A stretch of 35,971 nucleotides of DNA, from positions 1-35,971 of IMG/VR virus record IMGVR_UViG_3300021956_000039; one strand, written 5' to 3'. Below the pieces are notes generated by a model. It saw only the letters and a program-made list of their open reading frames with translations, was not told the DNA's origin and made no database searches. This document shows, piece by piece, positions 27,365-34,619 of the stretch (position 1 is the first letter of the stretch; the number at the start of each line of letters is the position of its first letter). The position numbers and the translations under genes were made by a program. This DNA comes from a virus.

Positions 27365-28405
27365 TCACAGGCTCGCTAGAGCCTGCAACACTTTCGCATC
27401 TGCTGTGCCAGTAGAACCGCTAAGTGCATTGAGCATGTTTCGCTCAATTCGGTTCTTGTCTGTGCCAGCCTTGTGGTGGTTGTAGGTGTTGTAAGCCTGC
27501 AACACTCCGAGCGCTGAACCCTTCCACGGGGCTACTCGCATGTCGTTAGCGTAGAGGTCTTTCAACGCCCAACGCTTATTCTCTGCACGAGTAATCGCCG
27601 TCTTTTGTTCAAGGTCGGTTGGCACTGGCACTAACTGGTTGAGCAGTGTGTTCCACTGTTCGTCAGTTACTTTCCACTCTGACAATTTTGTAATCTCTGC
27701 GATTACATCATCTGTCATTTTGTGGATAATGCCGAGCGCATCACGAGCCGATTGAATTCGCATAGCGCTGTGCTTTGAGTGACGAGCCTTGAATTGCTCA
27801 CCATCTTCGCCCATCGCCATTGAGTGCGTGTTGTCGCAGACCACGAAAGTAGATACTTTCTTGTAGGTCGTTGCCAACGTGCCGATATGACTGGTCGTTG
27901 CGAGCAAGTGAGGGCGAACTTTGAACCCTTCAATTACTTCAACGCTTTCAGGCATTTCAAGCGACACCCAAGCGACACCACCATTTTTGAGCAACCCTGC
28001 CGAACCGATTGCCAACTCGTCATCTACGAGGTTTGCAAGGTTCTTCACGAGCCATTCGTTGTACTGGTGGATTGCGTAGCCATCTTTGAAGATTTCAAAC
28101 ATCTCGTTTGTGTCATCTCGCAAGATTGCTTTGCGATTTTCAGCCTTGATGAACTTGACGGGGTTTCCGTTTTCGTCAACGCTTGTCGCATCTTCCATTG
28201 TGGCTGGCACTTGGATAAACACTGGTGCTTCCGTTGCCGACCATGCGAACAGCCTGCGCTGTACATCTTCCACAGGAATTGCGCCTGCGTAATGGTTCGG
28301 CTCTGCACCTTGCTCATCTTTCTTGTAGTGCCATGCGTGACCACGCTGGTCGGTCATGCCCACAAGAATTTGTGTGTTGTACCACTTGCTGGTTTCCATA
28401 CCCAT
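27365..28405 (-). CDS. DUF932 (phage/plasmid-like, LGT-type) protein, 346 aa
   Basis: Begins MGMETSKWYNTQILVGMTDQ with AAGGAG upstream. Features of the DUF932 / TIGR03299 family: an N-terminal VEDVQRRLFAW segment, FIKAENRKAILRDDTNEMFEIFKDGYAIHQYNEWLV, then SLEMPESVEVIEGFKVRPHLLATTSHIGTLATTYKKVSTFVVCDNTHSMA and a helical C-terminus with VPVPTDLEQKTAITRAENKR. Widespread on phages and plasmids, biochemical role unknown. Largest gene of the right half. Promoter 28454-28482. Confidence 0.88.
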   Translation of the reverse strand: MGMETSKWYNTQILVGMTDQRGHAWHYKKDEQGAEPNHYAGAIPVEDVQRRLFAWSATEAPVFIQVPATMEDATSVDENGNPVKFIKAENRKAILRDDTNEMFEIFKDGYAIHQYNEWLVKNLANLVDDELAIGSAGLLKNGGVAWVSLEMPESVEVIEGFKVRPHLLATTSHIGTLATTYKKVSTFVVCDNTHSMAMGEDGEQFKARHSKHSAMRIQSARDALGIIHKMTDDVIAEITKLSEWKVTDEQWNTLLNQLVPVPTDLEQKTAITRAENKRWALKDLYANDMRVAPWKGSALGVLQAYNTYNHHKAGTDKNRIERNMLNALSGSTGTADAKVLQALASL

Positions 28406-28453
28406 TTTGTATTCTCCTTATTGTGTTAGTTGGTTTGATTACTTACTGATTCA

Positions 28454-28482
28454 ATTATATCAAATTATCGCAGGCTTTGCAA
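28454..28482 (-). promoter_or_regulatory. Promoter of DUF932 gene
   Basis: TTGCAA-N17-TATAAT; the TTGCAA lies in a short CAGG/CCTG loop, a reduced version of the nested modules, with a plus-strand T7 run. Confidence 0.65.
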
Positions 28483-28629
28483 CCTGTACAGAAGATTTTT
28501 TTATTTCTTCTCGCTAACTTGATAATTCAATTCTATCGGGACATTGCCCAAACACCAACCTCAAAATAAAATTATCTTGTGATATATCACGGGCCTGATA
28601 TATCAGCGGCCCGCGTGCCCCTGCCCCCA

Positions 28630-28663
28630 GAAAATGGTGTTCCAAAGACATAGGTTTTATTTT
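28630..28663. repeat. 34-bp element copy 5
   Basis: GAAAATGG, 14 bases (TGTTCCAAAGACAT), AGGTTTTATTTT, then GCCGTTTCTATGAGAG. Confidence 0.85.
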
Positions 28664-28692
28664 AGTAAAAGTGCCGTTTCTATGAGAGGGTG

Positions 28693-28730
28693 CCAGCCGC
28701 GGAGGAAACGGGGGTGAACTCCGCGGCTGG
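28693..28730. terminator. Perfect 12-bp hairpin
   Basis: CCAGCCGCGGAG pairs with CTCCGCGGCTGG around a 14-base loop; lies between the 28778 stop and element copy 5. Confidence 0.6.
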
Positions 28731-28777
28731 TCTTAAGGGATGGCTCTCTAAAGGAGATTAAACGAGCCACCCCAGAT

Positions 28778-29050
28778 TTAAACAAACTTTTCGCACTCTT
28801 TGCAAAAGTCTGGGACTAGTTCTGCATCTGAAGCAAAAATAACTTTAGGGAAGAAGTCTGATTCAAATGACCATTCATTTTCTCTATTTATTTTTAAGTC
28901 GTCGGCGAGAAGGTCTAGCATATCTTCTGTTGGTTGAGACTTGAGCGTTTTGTCAATGACGCCGTCATGGTAAAGTTTCCGCCGCATGCATCTAGGGCAA
29001 TAGGTTTCTGCTTTGTAGACGTAGCCACTGATTGAGTCAAACGCCTTCAT
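28778..29050 (-). CDS. Zinc-site protein, 90 aa
   Basis: Start MKAFDSISGYVYKAETYCPR overlaps the upstream gene end by 14 bases. C18/C21 (CPRC) and C83/C86 (CKEC) suggest a zinc ribbon whose halves are separated by a helical region. No strong ribosome site, so coupling to the upstream gene is assumed. Confidence 0.7.
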   Translation of the reverse strand: MKAFDSISGYVYKAETYCPRCMRRKLYHDGVIDKTLKSQPTEDMLDLLADDLKINRENEWSFESDFFPKVIFASDAELVPDFCKECEKFV

Positions 29051-29294
29051 CAGGGAAAATTTCCGCGATGATACGTTCTGACGCCCTGTCAGTCGCCGCT
29101 TCAAATCCGTCCGTGCCAGACACTGGCCACTCTTCAATGAAGACAATCCCGTTGAGCGCTTCTTCACGCCCGCAGTCAGAACATATTTCCGTTTTATTGT
29201 CAACTCGTGAAATGGCTCCAGGATAAAATCCAGGTGTCAGGTTGTTTGGAATGAATCCTCTGCAACGCGGGCACAACGTCGCCTGCGCTCTCAT
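29037..29294 (-). CDS. Zinc-ribbon phage protein, 85 aa
   Basis: LCPRCRGFIPNN (C8/C11) and EICSDCGREEAL (C38/C41) make a zinc ribbon. The 'C.RC...IPN....G.YPGA.SR.D...EIC..CG..EA' line is typical of a conserved actinophage family. ATG overlaps the upstream stop. Confidence 0.82.
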   Translation of the reverse strand: MRAQATLCPRCRGFIPNNLTPGFYPGAISRVDNKTEICSDCGREEALNGIVFIEEWPVSGTDGFEAATDRASERIIAEIFPDEGV

Positions 29295-29554
29295 ACGGCC
29301 TTCTTTCGTGAGGTCGGGTGCGAGGCAAGGGCACGCTCTTTTTCGCTCCTGTAACGGGCTGCTAGAGGGCTCTCAGGGAATGCACGGTAGTACTCCTGTT
29401 CAACCATTGTGTAGTGCTCAATGAATTGCTCTGAATCCCACTCAGACCAGTCGGGCCAATATCCTTTGAGGTCCGCCCAGTCAAAAATTAATTCTGCTTT
29501 ATCAAGGTCCCAGCCGAGGTCTTCGGTGGCAACCATCTCTTGAAGTTTGTTCAT
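29291..29554 (-). CDS. Hypothetical protein, 87 aa
   Basis: Begins MNKLQEMVATEDLGWDLDKA; AAAGGAG upstream; tryptophan-rich middle (DWADLKGYWPDWSEW). Promoter 29591-29619 (TTGCGC-N17-TATACT). First of a three-gene coupled operon with two zinc proteins. Confidence 0.74.
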   Translation of the reverse strand: MNKLQEMVATEDLGWDLDKAELIFDWADLKGYWPDWSEWDSEQFIEHYTMVEQEYYRAFPESPLAARYRSEKERALASHPTSRKKAV

Positions 29555-29631
29555 TAGTTTCTCCTTTGTTGTGTTGTTATTACATATTCAAGTATATCAG
29601 TTATTGCTCTTAAGCGCAACTTTTGTTGCGC

Positions 29632-29760
29632 GGTTAATTGGATGGTTTAGTGGATGGTTATATGTATGGTTAGGGGGTCATTCTGACAGGGGGGGTACTG
29701 ACAAATTGACAGGGGGGGACTGACATTCTGACAGGGGTACCCCTGACAAATTGACAGGGG
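29632..29760. repeat. Two tandem repeat arrays between whiB and the next operon
   Basis: Array 1: four 12-bp units beginning GGTT at 29632, 29644, 29656 and 29668 (three contain GGATGGTT or GTATGGTT). Array 2: TGACAGG at 29684, 29707, 29729 and 29752, period 22-23 bp, each followed by G-runs and alternately preceded by AAAT and TTC. Likely operator or iteron array. Confidence 0.75.
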
Positions 29761-30120
29761 TTAATCCTCGTCTTCCTCGTCTTCCTGTCGCATATTACCA
29801 CCGTTTAGAATGCGTTGTGCTCGCAAAATTAAACTACGTTCACGCGCAGACTTGCCTCCCCAAATGCCAAAACGCTCTGAAGACTCTAAAGCAGAATTAA
29901 GACACTCCGTTCTTACGGGGCAGTCTTTGCAAATGCTTTTAGCGCGCCGCAACTTCTCCACGTCTCCAGGGGCGGGGTAGAATGTTGCAGTTGGTTCTTC
30001 TTTGCATGCGGCTTGCCTAGTCCACAGCGGGCGTTCAATTCTAAATCCTGAACCAGACTCCCACTCTGTTTGGGCATAGCGTTGCTTAGGCGCACGGTAT
30101 GAATCCCAAGGGCTAGACAT
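29761..30120 (-). CDS. whiB: WhiB-family transcription factor
   Basis: 119 residues. Four cysteines in WhiB spacing: C39, C64xxC67, C73 (AACK..., ICKDCPVRTEC), which ligate a 4Fe-4S cluster; then GIWGG (85-89) and a basic ARERSLILRAQR. WhiB proteins are confined to actinobacteria and their phages and regulate transcription with SigA. No ribosome site: the best promoter (TAGACA-N17-TATATT, 30129-30157) leaves 8 bases to ATG, so nearly leaderless. Tandem repeats sit directly behind its stop and may be its target. Confidence 0.93.
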   Translation of the reverse strand: MSSPWDSYRAPKQRYAQTEWESGSGFRIERPLWTRQAACKEEPTATFYPAPGDVEKLRRAKSICKDCPVRTECLNSALESSERFGIWGGKSARERSLILRAQRILNGGNMRQEDEEDED

Positions 30121-30172
30121 AGTTGCAGAATATACAACACCCTGCGAACCATGTCTAGCATCTAAGAATTAT

Positions 30173-30607
30173 TTATTCCCAGACCGTCACACCGTTTTTG
30201 GTGTACATCTTTCCATCTCGGAACTCATTACGCCACTTAGCACCATCTTCACCATTCCACTCAATGTATGAACCGTCTCTTACGAACGGCGCAAGTGCCT
30301 CAAGGAACAGTTCCTCTTGACCAGTTTTGTTGTCGTAGTAAATTGCTATCAGGTCGTTATCTGTTGGACTAAAGACCATGTCAAACCCAAGTGCGGTGAG
30401 AACGTCTTGCATTGTCTTGCAGGTCTCAGGATAGTTTTCATCCATCCACGAGAACCACTTCTTCTGCTGTTGTCCACCACTGAACGAACCACCACGCTTT
30501 AGATGGTCGTGAGTCGTGTTGAGTTCACACATTGCCTTGTATGCCGACTCAAAGTTTGAGTACGGAATATTGAACCTTACATCACTTGTATTTATATAAT
30601 AACCCAT
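30173..30607 (-). CDS. Conserved phage protein, 144 aa
   Basis: Begins MGYYINTSDVRFNIPYSNFE; AAGGAG upstream. Contains KRGGSFSGGQQQKKWFSWMDENYPETCKTMQDVLTALGFDM and ends RDGKMYTKNGVTVWE; a GYY.N..D..F.IP layout is found in phage proteins of unknown role. Promoter 30648-30676 (TTGACG-N17-TACAAT) lies inside the end of the next gene. Confidence 0.78.
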   Translation of the reverse strand: MGYYINTSDVRFNIPYSNFESAYKAMCELNTTHDHLKRGGSFSGGQQQKKWFSWMDENYPETCKTMQDVLTALGFDMVFSPTDNDLIAIYYDNKTGQEELFLEALAPFVRDGSYIEWNGEDGAKWRNEFRDGKMYTKNGVTVWE

Positions 30608-30637
30608 TGTTTTTTCTCCTTATTGTGTTGTTTTTGC

Positions 30638-30826
30638 TTACCAGTCTATTGTATCACTTCTCATATTGTTCGTCAAATCATCTACGCCAAATGTCATCTT
30701 TTCTAAGATTTCTTCAATTGTAAATAATTCTAAGTACGCCTTGAAGTTTTCAATAGCCAATTGAGACGTTGGTGCCTCTGTATCGTGTTCATCAGAGAAC
30801 TCGGCATAAACTCTATAGTGATTCAT
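30638..30826 (-). CDS. Small protein, 62 aa
   Basis: Start MNHYRVYAEFSDEHDTEAPT has GAGGAG upstream, within the end of the previous gene (14-base overlap). Alpha/beta; unknown. Confidence 0.7.
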   Translation of the reverse strand: MNHYRVYAEFSDEHDTEAPTSQLAIENFKAYLELFTIEEILEKMTFGVDDLTNNMRSDTIDW

Positions 30827-31061
30827 AACCAAACTCCTCATTAATAAAGTTATATACTTTCTTCATCTCCATCATGAACTCGTCAAAGGACATGTTGAAC
30901 GGCCACTTCACCTCACGCAGTACTTGACCGAATACTCCATCAGTTGGGACATTCTCCCAAACATACAGAAGATTAAATCCAGCCTGAACATAGTCACGCA
31001 TCGCTCGTGTGAATTCAAGTGTGTCTAACTCATTTGCTATTTCTCTTTTAATTGCTTTCAT
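30813..31061 (-). CDS. Hypothetical protein, 82 aa
   Basis: Begins MKAIKREIANELDTLEFTRA, immediately after the stop of the gene upstream. Helical; ends KVYNFINEEFGYESL. Unknown. Confidence 0.72.
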   Translation of the reverse strand: MKAIKREIANELDTLEFTRAMRDYVQAGFNLLYVWENVPTDGVFGQVLREVKWPFNMSFDEFMMEMKKVYNFINEEFGYESL

Positions 31062-31319
31062 TTAAAAACTCCTTGTGTCAATTAGGAACTGCGGATTATT
31101 CCCACAGTCCAACATTTTGTTAAATAGTCTTACTACTTCTTCTTCGTTCTCCTCAAACTCCCCGTCACCGAGATAGCCCGACTCAAACGATGCTGTGTCG
31201 TTATTCCAAATCATTCTGTTGCCGAACATAGCCTGTTCTGTGTCCACGTCATGTATCCACTTTCCAGTCTTGCCGTCAAAGTATGTGATGAAGTAATACT
31301 GCTTTTCATTTTGTATCAT
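31062..31319 (-). CDS. Hypothetical protein, 85 aa
   Basis: MIQNEKQYYFITYFDGKTGK start has GAGG 6 bases upstream and overlaps the previous stop by 14 bases; an upstream in-frame ATG lacks this. Beta-rich then acidic helix. Unknown. Confidence 0.66.
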   Translation of the reverse strand: MIQNEKQYYFITYFDGKTGKWIHDVDTEQAMFGNRMIWNNDTASFESGYLGDGEFEENEEEVVRLFNKMLDCGNNPQFLIDTRSF

Positions 31320-31470
31320 TACAAGCCTCGCAGTCATTGTATTTGTTTGTAAATTTCCATTCTTCACAGTCTCTACAAATACCGTAATAGTAAAATTGTT
31401 TTACTTCTTTCTTTAGTATTTCCGTGACAGTGTCGTGAGGCAAGTGCGCTAGTTCTCCCCATTGTTTCAT
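31306..31470 (-). CDS. Zinc-site protein, 54 aa
   Basis: MKQWGELAHLPHDTVTEILK start shares a base with the upstream stop (TAATG), with GAGGAG before it. C32/C35 (CRDC) and C47/C50 (CEAC) form a zinc ribbon. Confidence 0.72.
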   Translation of the reverse strand: MKQWGELAHLPHDTVTEILKKEVKQFYYYGICRDCEEWKFTNKYNDCEACNDTK

Positions 31471-31826
31471 TAGTACTCCTCGTCTTCGTCGTCGTACCAA
31501 CTGTCCTCTGCATCGCTCGCACCTTGCGGAATAAGCGACTTGAAGCCAGCGTTAGGGTTTTCGTGGTTTGTTGCTACTGACTGAATAAAGCGGAGACCAC
31601 AAGAGTTGTCCCACCACTGCTTTAGTTTTGCCAGCATCTCCTGTGGAGTGCCCGTGAAGTTGCGGTCATCGCAATCACGTCCGTTGTAGTTTCCACGAAA
31701 CCACTGTGCCTGTTCTTCGTCCATCGCAAGATAAATCTTGTGACAGCCATCAAAAGCGATTAGGTGCGCATCTTCTAATGCGTACTCAACATCACTCCAG
31801 TAATCTTCCATTGTTGTTGTTGCCAT
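31470..31826 (-). CDS. Hypothetical protein, 118 aa
   Basis: Begins MATTTMEDYWSDVEYALEDA, AAGGAG upstream, middle GRDCDDRNFTGTPQEMLAKLKQWWDNSCGLRFIQSV, very acidic tail. Promoter 31864-31892 has a good -10 (TATAAT) and weak -35 (TTTGAA). First of a five-gene coupled operon running to 30638. Confidence 0.75.
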   Translation of the reverse strand: MATTTMEDYWSDVEYALEDAHLIAFDGCHKIYLAMDEEQAQWFRGNYNGRDCDDRNFTGTPQEMLAKLKQWWDNSCGLRFIQSVATNHENPNAGFKSLIPQGASDAEDSWYDDEDEEY

Positions 31827-31883
31827 TGTTTTCTCCTTGTTTAGTTGTAATTGTGTTGATTCTATTATAGCAGGTTCTACTAT

Positions 31884-32201
31884 TTATTCAAAGTCAAAAG
31901 GCATAGAAATTAGCAAAACTTCTACTGACGCGTCTGTGTCTAGTTCTCCATCAACATACGGATACGCAAGAGCCTTTAGCACGCCATGTTCATTAATATA
32001 ATAATTAATATCAATGTGGTCGTTGTATGCTTTCCACTCATCGTATTCTAGGTGATAGTTACCGAGTCCCATCTTTTGGAGTAACTGCATTGAGCCACAC
32101 TTGGTTTGTGCGTGGCGAATTACATCGTCCAATTGAAAGATAGCGATGCCGAGTTTGTCAGCCTCTTTATCTAAGTTTTTTTCAAGTATTTGCATTGCCA
32201 T
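31884..32201 (-). CDS. Hypothetical protein, 105 aa
   Basis: Begins MAMQILEKNLDKEADKLGIA; TAGGAG upstream; 9 bases after the previous stop. Mixed alpha/beta, ends VEVLLISMPFDFE. Unknown. Confidence 0.73.
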   Translation of the reverse strand: MAMQILEKNLDKEADKLGIAIFQLDDVIRHAQTKCGSMQLLQKMGLGNYHLEYDEWKAYNDHIDINYYINEHGVLKALAYPYVDGELDTDASVEVLLISMPFDFE

Positions 32202-32210
32202 TGTGTTCTC

Positions 32211-32444
32211 CTATAGTCCTAGAATTCGGTACGGTTTTAATTGTTCTTCAGTCATTACTGCTGTCCAGTGTTCAACTTCGGAAACATCCCATGGTTTATC
32301 CCACGGAAGTACCTGAACATCAATTATTTGTTCATTTACGTAGTCGCCACTATCCACCAATCCCTGTGCTTCCTCTAGGCTGTTGGCGTCAACTTGATAA
32401 GTGACCGCTACATCAACTGATTGTTGTATTAAATATTGTCTCAT
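32211..32444 (-). CDS. Small beta-rich protein, 77 aa
   Basis: Begins MRQYLIQQSVDVAVTYQVDA; the 'SVDV.VTYQV.A.S.EEA..LV.SGD' line is a common phage small-protein layout (beta hairpin plus helix). AAAGGAG upstream; a structured leader precedes it (32468-32506). Promoter 32511-32539. Confidence 0.76.
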   Translation of the reverse strand: MRQYLIQQSVDVAVTYQVDANSLEEAQGLVDSGDYVNEQIIDVQVLPWDKPWDVSEVEHWTAVMTEEQLKPYRILGL

Positions 32445-32467
32445 TAAGTTCTCCTTTGTTGTGATTA

Positions 32468-32506
32468 GTAGAGGGACACGGAACCCGACGAACCGTGCCC
32501 CTCTAC
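32468..32506 (-). other. 5' leader hairpin of the 32444 gene
   Basis: GTAGAGGGGCACGG pairs with CCGTGTCCCTCTAC, a 14-bp stem whose only irregularity is a G-U pair on the minus-strand RNA (A-C mismatch on the other strand), so the minus RNA is the folded form. Predicted +1 (about 32504) is at the stem base. Confidence 0.65.
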
Positions 32507-32510
32507 ATCT

Positions 32511-32539
32511 ATTATATCAGCATTGTTGGATATTACCAA
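32511..32539 (-). promoter_or_regulatory. Promoter of 32444 operon
   Basis: TTGGTA-N17-TATAAT; -35 overlaps the 3' end of the gene upstream. Confidence 0.6.
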
Positions 32540-32997
32540 CTTGACTGATACTTAAAAGTCCAAGTGTCAGGCATTTCCAAGCACTTGTTAATAATTTCAA
32601 CAGTCAAACTGACATCTTGAAAGTACCACTCATCAATTTCGGTTGAGCCGAAGAAGAAACCAGCCTGTGTTGGCAGTAGTTCTTCTGCTTTACCTTTATC
32701 TTTGAGTGCCAACTTACAGAGGTCACGAAGTTCAATCAACTTTGCACGGTCTACATAGTATTCCGCACAGTTGTCTTCTCCGTTCTGCACATTGTCAACA
32801 AACCATTGGTGGATTTGATTGGCTTTGCGCCAGTATCCAACCTTTAGGTCAACAACGATTGAAGGCAAGTCTGTATCAACAAACTTTTCTCCGTCAATTG
32901 CTTTCAAGAGGTCGTTGAACTTCTTGCGCTCATCTTCAGGTCGCCACTCGGCTGGTGAAGTGTATTTGCTTGCGTATAGGTACATATCTAATCCCAT
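32533..32997 (-). CDS. Conserved phage protein, 154 aa
   Basis: Begins MGLDMYLYASKYTSPAEWRP; contains VGYWRKANQIHQWFVDNVQNGEDNCAEYYVDRAKLIELRDLCK and LPTQAGFFFGSTEIDEWYFQDVSLTVEIINKCLE. This 'MGLDMYL...YWRK.N.IH.WFV...Q.G.D.C..Y.V' family is widespread in phages and bacteria but without known activity. AAGGAG upstream; promoter 33039-33067 (TTGCAG-N17-TATAAT). Confidence 0.85.
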   Translation of the reverse strand: MGLDMYLYASKYTSPAEWRPEDERKKFNDLLKAIDGEKFVDTDLPSIVVDLKVGYWRKANQIHQWFVDNVQNGEDNCAEYYVDRAKLIELRDLCKLALKDKGKAEELLPTQAGFFFGSTEIDEWYFQDVSLTVEIINKCLEMPDTWTFKYQSSW

Positions 32998-33067
32998 TGT
33001 GTTTTCTCCTTGTTTGTGTTGTTTATTTGGTTGTATATATTATAGCACAGTCAGTTACAAACTGCAA

Positions 33068-33319
33068 CTATAAAGTGCTGAAATAATCTGCGTTGAACAT
33101 TCCAGCCATATAAGTTGCTTGTCCGACTATTTCTAAAGTATTTATATTTATAATGTTTCCACAGTCAAAGCAGACGTAACTAGTCCCGTCCCAATCGCCA
33201 TCAGGCTCACGGATTACTCCGTTTTGACGGCACGGATAGAAACCTGACGAGTGAGGTGCATTCCCACACTTACACTCCAGCCAGTCGCTTGTTCCGCTAA
33301 CAAATTGTTTTTCTTCCAT
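33068..33319 (-). CDS. Zinc-site protein, 83 aa
   Basis: Begins MEEKQFVSGTSDWLECKCGN; C16/C18, C30 and C50/C53 (CFDCG) suggest a zinc ribbon. Glycine-rich middle. AAGGAG upstream; -10 TATACT at 33347-33352, no clear -35. Confidence 0.76.
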   Translation of the reverse strand: MEEKQFVSGTSDWLECKCGNAPHSSGFYPCRQNGVIREPDGDWDGTSYVCFDCGNIININTLEIVGQATYMAGMFNADYFSTL

Positions 33320-33402
33320 TGTGTTCTCCTTGTTTGTGTTACTTCAAGTATACACGAATATTGCACAAAGCGGGCGGATTTGTTTGTGATATATCACCAC
33401 AT

Positions 33403-33424
33403 AAAATAAAAGAACACCATCTCC
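33403..33424. repeat. Partial inverted copy of the 34-bp element
   Basis: Reading the minus strand: GAGATGGTGTTCT then TTTTATTTT, i.e. both boxes without the spacer, facing element copy 6 about 45 bases away. The two could pair. Confidence 0.55.
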
Positions 33425-33466
33425 GAGAAGGCAGAAGTCGCATAGAGGCACGGCCTCTGCCCTCTG

Positions 33467-33500
33467 GAAAATGGTGTTCCAGATATGTAGGTTTTATTTT
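33467..33500. repeat. 34-bp element copy 6
   Basis: GAAAATGG, 14 bases (TGTTCCAGATATGT), AGGTTTTATTTT, then GCCGTTTCTGTGGG; ends shortly before the 33528 stop. GAGGC-ACG-GCCTC hairpin before it. Confidence 0.85.
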
Positions 33501-33527
33501 TATTTCTTGCCGTTTCTGTGGGCCATG

Positions 33528-33776
33528 CTATGCCGCGACCAGAAGCGAAGTTCCTCCCGCTGACGCTATCGTCTCTGAAAGCATCTGCTGAAAGTCAGAA
33601 AATCTAACCTGAACATTATTTAACTTGAATACCGCACGCAGCATCCAAGCACCACCGCAGTTCCTCCCTTCCGAAATAGCAATGTATGCATATTCGTCAA
33701 GAACGCGCAATACGCTTGCTAGTTCTTTGCACGCATCGTAGGTCGGCATTTTTGCTGTCAGTACGAGGCGCTGCAT
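33528..33776 (-). CDS. Hypothetical protein, 82 aa
   Basis: Begins MQRLVLTAKMPTYDACKELA; no ribosome site at this ATG, and the internal M10 has none either, so the start is unsure. Contains GAWMLRAVFKLNNVQVRFSDFQQMLSETIASAGG. Unknown. Confidence 0.6.
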   Translation of the reverse strand: MQRLVLTAKMPTYDACKELASVLRVLDEYAYIAISEGRNCGGAWMLRAVFKLNNVQVRFSDFQQMLSETIASAGGTSLLVAA

Positions 33777-33831
33777 GCATACATATTTGCACGCAGAAAG
33801 CGGAAAGGAGAACTAACTCGGTGTGATTAAA

Positions 33832-34077
33832 TTAACCTACCCAGCGACCAAAGACTGTATAGCCTTCGCCTTCAGCACGGACCAACCACTCGGTTCCTGG
33901 ATAACGCTTTTTATATTGCTGCGCCTTTGAGTGGCCAGTCTTAGCGATGTTGCCTGTTGAGTAAACAGCCCACTGATTTGGATTTGCTTGTAGTGTTTCT
34001 ACGAACTTACGAACTTGGCCAGGTGACCCGTTCTTTGGTGTTGGTGGATTGCGCCACTCTGTATTTGTTGCATTCAT
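33832..34077 (-). CDS. Hypothetical protein, 81 aa
   Basis: Begins MNATNTEWRNPPTPKNGSPG; AGGAG upstream. The GQVRKFVETLQANPNQWAVYSTGNIAKTGHSKAQQYKKRYPGTEWLVRAEGEGYTVFGRWVG stretch resembles small phage DNA-binding-like proteins ('Q....P..WA........A.......+..P..E...R'). Promoter 34130-34158 (TTGCAA-N17-TATAGT). Confidence 0.76.
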   Translation of the reverse strand: MNATNTEWRNPPTPKNGSPGQVRKFVETLQANPNQWAVYSTGNIAKTGHSKAQQYKKRYPGTEWLVRAEGEGYTVFGRWVG

Positions 34078-34159
34078 TATATTTCTCCTAATTATTGTTG
34101 TTTGTTGTATTACTTATGTTGCTTATTACACTATACCGTACTTGCACACTTCTTGCAAC

Positions 34160-34615
34160 CTAGAAAGGAAGTTTTTCCCACATTCCTTCTCGCTCGCAAT
34201 CAAAGACTGTTACGCCTAGTGACGAGTACATTTCCCGCGTACGGTTGTTTGATTCAATCGCAAAATATTGTTTTGGATTATCTCCGTATGTTGGGAAAAC
34301 TTTATTTAAAACTTGGTGCTTTTTTACCAGAGGTGCTTCGGAACCAGAGATGCCCGTATCATTGAACATCGCATGGTTCGGCGACCACCCTTGTGTATCC
34401 CAGATGCGCTTAAGGGTCGGCCGCGCCCACTTCTGGTCACGAGCGGTAATTAGAATTACATACTCGTCGCGCAGCAGTTCAACCATCCAATCGCGGTACT
34501 CCTCAACCTCTTTTACAAAGGTCTCAAAGTTGTGATGACGCATTTCTTTAAAATTACTAGAGAGCGCGACATTGAGGTCCATTAATACAATTCGGTCAAT
34601 GTGCTTTCTTTTCAT
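34160..34615 (-). CDS. HAD-like phosphatase fold protein with altered motif I
   Basis: 151 residues. Motif I is VLMDLN (D13-L14-N15), where active HAD phosphatases have DxD; motif II ILITARD (T57); lysines K98/K99; and AIESNN (119-124) near motif III. The layout fits polynucleotide-kinase-3'-phosphatase-like or nucleotidase-like HAD proteins. The Asp-to-Asn change at the acid/base position predicts weak or absent phosphatase activity. 4 bases after the upstream stop, so coupled. Confidence 0.72.
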   Translation of the reverse strand: MKRKHIDRIVLMDLNVALSSNFKEMRHHNFETFVKEVEEYRDWMVELLRDEYVILITARDQKWARPTLKRIWDTQGWSPNHAMFNDTGISGSEAPLVKKHQVLNKVFPTYGDNPKQYFAIESNNRTREMYSSLGVTVFDCEREGMWEKLPF

Positions 34616-34619
34616 AAAA

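Larger units (their letters stand above)
28406..28777. other. Intergenic stretch 10
   Basis: Promoter of the DUF932 gene; two TGATATATCA sites (28580, 28596); 34-bp element copy 5; perfect hairpin 28693-28730; a second GGCTC/GAGCC hairpin (about 28743-28770). No gene. Confidence 0.7.

Noticed and set aside
27824-28429. 201-codon plus frame opposite the DUF932 gene
   Set aside because: Cysteine/valine-rich antisense shadow; no start signals; the opposite strand encodes a recognised family.
29632-29760. CRISPR array
   Set aside because: Repeats are only 7-12 bases with 5-16 base intervals; no spacer-like unique units or cas genes.
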